A stretch of 8,203 bases of DNA from Nitrososphaerota archaeon (GTDB lineage: Archaea; Thermoproteota; Nitrososphaeria; Nitrososphaerales; Nitrosopumilaceae): NCBI GenBank assembly GCA_028867395.1, contig JAGWGO010000051.1, positions 1 through 8,203 of the forward strand. Direction: 5' to 3'. The stretch's first letter is position 1. The number at the start of each line of letters is the position of its first letter. The position numbers and the translations under genes were made by a program. The notes below the pieces were generated by a model. It did no database searches. It worked only from the letters and a program-made list of their open reading frames with translations, and had not been told where the DNA came from. Below, one piece after another: positions 5,817-8,203 of this stretch.

Positions 5817-7400
5817 GTGCAACTAGGGATAAGCTTTGAAGACGCGTGTAGAGAAATTTCTCGCAATCTTCTTGCGATACAAGAGCCTACAAGCAAGGAC
5901 GTCAAGCGTGAGATAAAGAGAATATGTGTAAAGTACTCGCTTGAGAGAATCCCAAGAAATTACGAGGTTCTCAAGTCAGTCAGCGGCCAAGACTTTGCCA
6001 AGCTGCAAAAGGCCCTGATAAGAAAACCGGTCAAGACTGCGTCTGGAGTTGCAGTGATTGCGCTGATGCCAAAGCCCTATGCATGCCCCCATGGAAGATG
6101 TACATACTGTCCAGGAGGAATTGAGTTTAACACTCCCAATAGCTATACGGGAAGGGAGCCTTCCACGCAAAACGCCATAACAAACGGTTACGATCCAAAG
6201 AAGCAGGTAACTGACAAGCTCGAGCACCTGATTGGATATGGTCATGATATCGCAAAGCTTGAGATTGTTATTGTTGGAGGAACTTTTCTTTTCATGCCGC
6301 ACCAGTACCAAGTATCTTTTATCAAGTCATGCTTTGACGCCCTAAACGGGTTTGACTCTGATGACCTAGAGTCTGCCAAAAAGAACAATGAAAATGCAAA
6401 CATTAGAAACGTTGGGTTTACCATCGAGACAAAACCTGACTATTGCAAAGCCCAGCATGTTGACTGGATGCTTGATTATGGCATAACAAGGGTTGAGATT
6501 GGCGTGCAGAGCCTTCACGAGCAAGTCTACCAAAATGTAAACAGGGGACATACATACCAAGACGTTGTAGAATCGTTTCAGATGTCCAAGGATGCAGGAT
6601 ACAAGATTGTGGCGCACATGATGCCGGGCCTTCCAACTATGACTCCAGAAGAAGACATTAAGGATTTCAAGAAACTGTTTTCAGATCCTGCATTAAAGCC
6701 TGACATGCTAAAGATCTACCCCACCCTAGTCCTTGAGAACACTCCCCTGTACGAGACACACAAGGAAGGCAGGTTTGTCCCATACTCGCAGGACGATATG
6801 ATTAAGGTGCTAACCGAGATGAAAAAAACAATACCAAGATGGGCAAGGATAATGAGAATGCAGAGGGAGATATCGTCTGACCAGATAATCGCGGGCCCAA
6901 ACCTTGGAAACCTTCGACAGATAGTCCAGCAGAACCTCAAGAGACAGAACTTTTCTTGCAAGTGCATAAGGTGCAGGGAGGCCGGCCTCTCAGAAGAAGA
7001 AATAGACGTTGACGACATCAAGATGAACAGGGAGAACTATGAATCATCGGGCGGGCAAGAGGTTTTCTTGTCATACGACGATTCACATGACAGGATCTTT
7101 GGATTCTTGAGGCTTAGAAAGCCAAGTGCAAGCGCACACAGAAGTGAGGTTGCCGAAAATACGTGCATAGTAAGGGAGCTGCACGTCTACGGCAAATCGC
7201 TCAAGATTGGAAAGCGCGACAGGGACAGCATACAGCACATTGGGCTTGGAAAAAGTTTGATGAAAGAGGCAGAAAGAATATCGCAAGAAGAGTTTGACGC
7301 AAAAAATCTTTTGGTCATCAGCGCAGTTGGCACTAGGCAATATTACAAAAAACTTGGATACTCACTTTATGGTCCATACATGTCAAAGGAATTGGTATAA
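5817..7400 (+). CDS. elp3: Elp3, radical SAM/GNAT tRNA U34 carboxymethyl-type modification enzyme
   Basis: Archaeal Elp3 uses S-adenosylmethionine radical chemistry and acetyl-CoA to start the cm5-type modification of wobble uridine 34 in tRNA; archaea usually have it without Elp1/Elp2. The protein is 527 residues from GTG 5817. In order: a basic N-terminal tRNA-binding region (1-75), the radical SAM cluster CPHGRCTYC with cysteines at about 90, 95 and 98 (short CX4CX2C spacing of prokaryotic Elp3), YTGREP, a TIETKPDYC and EIGVQSLH core, a zinc-type cysteine group CKCIRC (about 381-386), and a C-terminal GNAT domain with the acetyl-CoA loop GLGKSL (about 476-481) and the GTRQYYKKLGY ending. 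A TTG at 5802 would add five residues, but it lies only about 12 nt behind the TATA-like box, so I prefer GTG 5817. The stop overlaps the lysS start. Confidence 0.93.
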   Translation: MQLGISFEDACREISRNLLAIQEPTSKDVKREIKRICVKYSLERIPRNYEVLKSVSGQDFAKLQKALIRKPVKTASGVAVIALMPKPYACPHGRCTYCPGGIEFNTPNSYTGREPSTQNAITNGYDPKKQVTDKLEHLIGYGHDIAKLEIVIVGGTFLFMPHQYQVSFIKSCFDALNGFDSDDLESAKKNNENANIRNVGFTIETKPDYCKAQHVDWMLDYGITRVEIGVQSLHEQVYQNVNRGHTYQDVVESFQMSKDAGYKIVAHMMPGLPTMTPEEDIKDFKKLFSDPALKPDMLKIYPTLVLENTPLYETHKEGRFVPYSQDDMIKVLTEMKKTIPRWARIMRMQREISSDQIIAGPNLGNLRQIVQQNLKRQNFSCKCIRCREAGLSEEEIDVDDIKMNRENYESSGGQEVFLSYDDSHDRIFGFLRLRKPSASAHRSEVAENTCIVRELHVYGKSLKIGKRDRDSIQHIGLGKSLMKEAERISQEEFDAKNLLVISAVGTRQYYKKLGYSLYGPYMSKELV

Positions 7401-8203
7401 TGGAAGAGCAAAAGATAATCGGAAGAGGAACATGGATAGACAAGCTTGCTGACGAGCTCCTCGAGAGGGAAAAATCTCTTGGAAGAAACCTCGGCATGAT
7501 AAGAGTGGAGAGCGGCCTTGGCGCATCGGGAATTCCACACATAGGAAGCCTTGGGGATGCCGTAAGGGCATACGGGGTAAAACTTGCGCTTGAGAACATG
7601 GGATTCAAGTCAGAACTTGTTGCATACTCTGATGATCTTGACGGACTGCGAAAGATACCCGAAGGGCTGCCAGACTGGCTAAAAGAACACATTGCAAAAC
7701 CAGTCTCGTTTATCCCTGATCCGTTTGGATGTCACGACTCTTATGGATTGCACATGAGCAGCTTGCTTTTTGATGGGCTTGACAAGCTTGGAATCAAGTA
7801 CAAGTTTCAGCGCGGAGTAGACACCTATAGAAACGGTTTGCTCAAAGACCAGATCCATACGATACTTTCAAACAGCAAAAAGATTGGAGAAAAGATTGCA
7901 GAACTTGTGGGGCAGGAAAAATACCAGGAGGCACTTCCTTACTTTCCGGTATGTGCAAACTGCGGAAGGCTGTACACTGCTGTTGCATATGAGTACCTCC
8001 CAGACGAGAAGAAGATAAAGTACAAGTGCAGTAGCACCACGATTGGCTCAAAAGTTTTAGAAGGATGCGGTCATGACGGCGTTGCTGACATTACAAAAGA
8101 CTTGGGAAAACTTGCATGGAAGGTAGAGTTTGCGGCAAGGTGGCAGGCGTTTGACATCAGGTTTGAGGCATATGGAAAGGACATAATGGATTCAGTCAAG
8201 GTA
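7400..8203 (+). CDS. lysS: Class I lysyl-tRNA synthetase, 3'-partial
   Basis: Attaches lysine to tRNA-Lys. The 268 visible codons run off the window end. The fold is class I rather than the class II LysRS of most bacteria: the HIGH-type motif appears as HIGS at residues 47-50 within GASGIPHIGSLGD, and a later block (RWQAFDIRFEAYGKD) is the conserved catalytic-domain segment of archaeal LysK. Two cysteine pairs typical of the zinc-binding insertion are present: CANC at 185-188 and C210 with C223-G-H. The KMSKS loop and the anticodon-binding helical domain lie outside the window (family about 500-530 residues). The ATG at 7400 shares its A with the elp3 TAA stop (TAATG), showing tight translational coupling; the MEEQKIIGRGTWIDKLADEL beginning is a normal N-terminus. 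Confidence 0.93.
   Translation, partial: MEEQKIIGRGTWIDKLADELLEREKSLGRNLGMIRVESGLGASGIPHIGSLGDAVRAYGVKLALENMGFKSELVAYSDDLDGLRKIPEGLPDWLKEHIAKPVSFIPDPFGCHDSYGLHMSSLLFDGLDKLGIKYKFQRGVDTYRNGLLKDQIHTILSNSKKIGEKIAELVGQEKYQEALPYFPVCANCGRLYTAVAYEYLPDEKKIKYKCSSTTIGSKVLEGCGHDGVADITKDLGKLAWKVEFAARWQAFDIRFEAYGKDIMDSVKV

Noticed and set aside
1..8203. Mobile element, CRISPR array, toxin-antitoxin or defence island
   Set aside because: No repeat array, terminal inverted repeats, transposase or integrase motifs, and composition appears even; all long frames are explained by core genes.

Overview
The window looks like an ordinary chromosomal stretch from an ammonia-oxidising-type archaeon (Nitrososphaerota/Thaumarchaeota, probably the Nitrosopumilus–Nitrosotenuis side). 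Evidence: a CofH-type F420 enzyme, a class I lysyl-tRNA synthetase, an archaeal-type Elp3 with a short cysteine spacing, stand-alone RAM-domain Lrp proteins, frequent TTG/GTG starts, and A/T-rich TATA-like boxes about 26-36 nt before start codons (leaderless promoters). Base composition is moderate, roughly the low-to-mid 40s % GC by eye and not calculated. The genus is inference only.

Layout. (1) 1-2596, plus strand: the end of cofH (F420 deazaflavin ring formation), immediately followed by a TldE/PmbA-type protein whose TTG start directly follows the cofH stop. (2) 2593-3882, minus strand: a CaCA-family cation exchanger, convergent with tldE and sharing a CTAG stop overlap, with a small RAM-only Lrp-like protein upstream of it. 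(3) 3883-4071: a divergent intergenic region with opposed TATA boxes, phased A-tracts and a cluster of short repeats next to the start of a winged-helix regulator. (4) 4072-5493, plus strand: the winged-helix protein, then purM (AIR synthase) with its own promoter. (5) 5495-5719, minus strand: a second RAM-only protein, ending one base from purM. (6) 5720-5816: a divergent spacer with one TATA-like element that could serve both directions. (7) 5817-8203, plus strand: elp3 (tRNA U34 modification), overlapping the start of lysS (class I LysRS) by one base in a TAATG junction; lysS runs off the window.

The genes are mainly core metabolism and translation: cofactor F420, purine synthesis, tRNA modification and tRNA charging, with three small putative regulators between them. 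There is no mobile element, CRISPR array, RNA gene or defence system that I can support. No gene-free stretch exceeds 300 bases; the longest is 189 bp (3883-4071). The most interesting points are the operator-like repeats at 4045-4071, the altered ion-binding residues of the exchanger, the pair of matched RAM-only proteins, and the elp3-lysS coupling. I see no convincing new multi-gene system.
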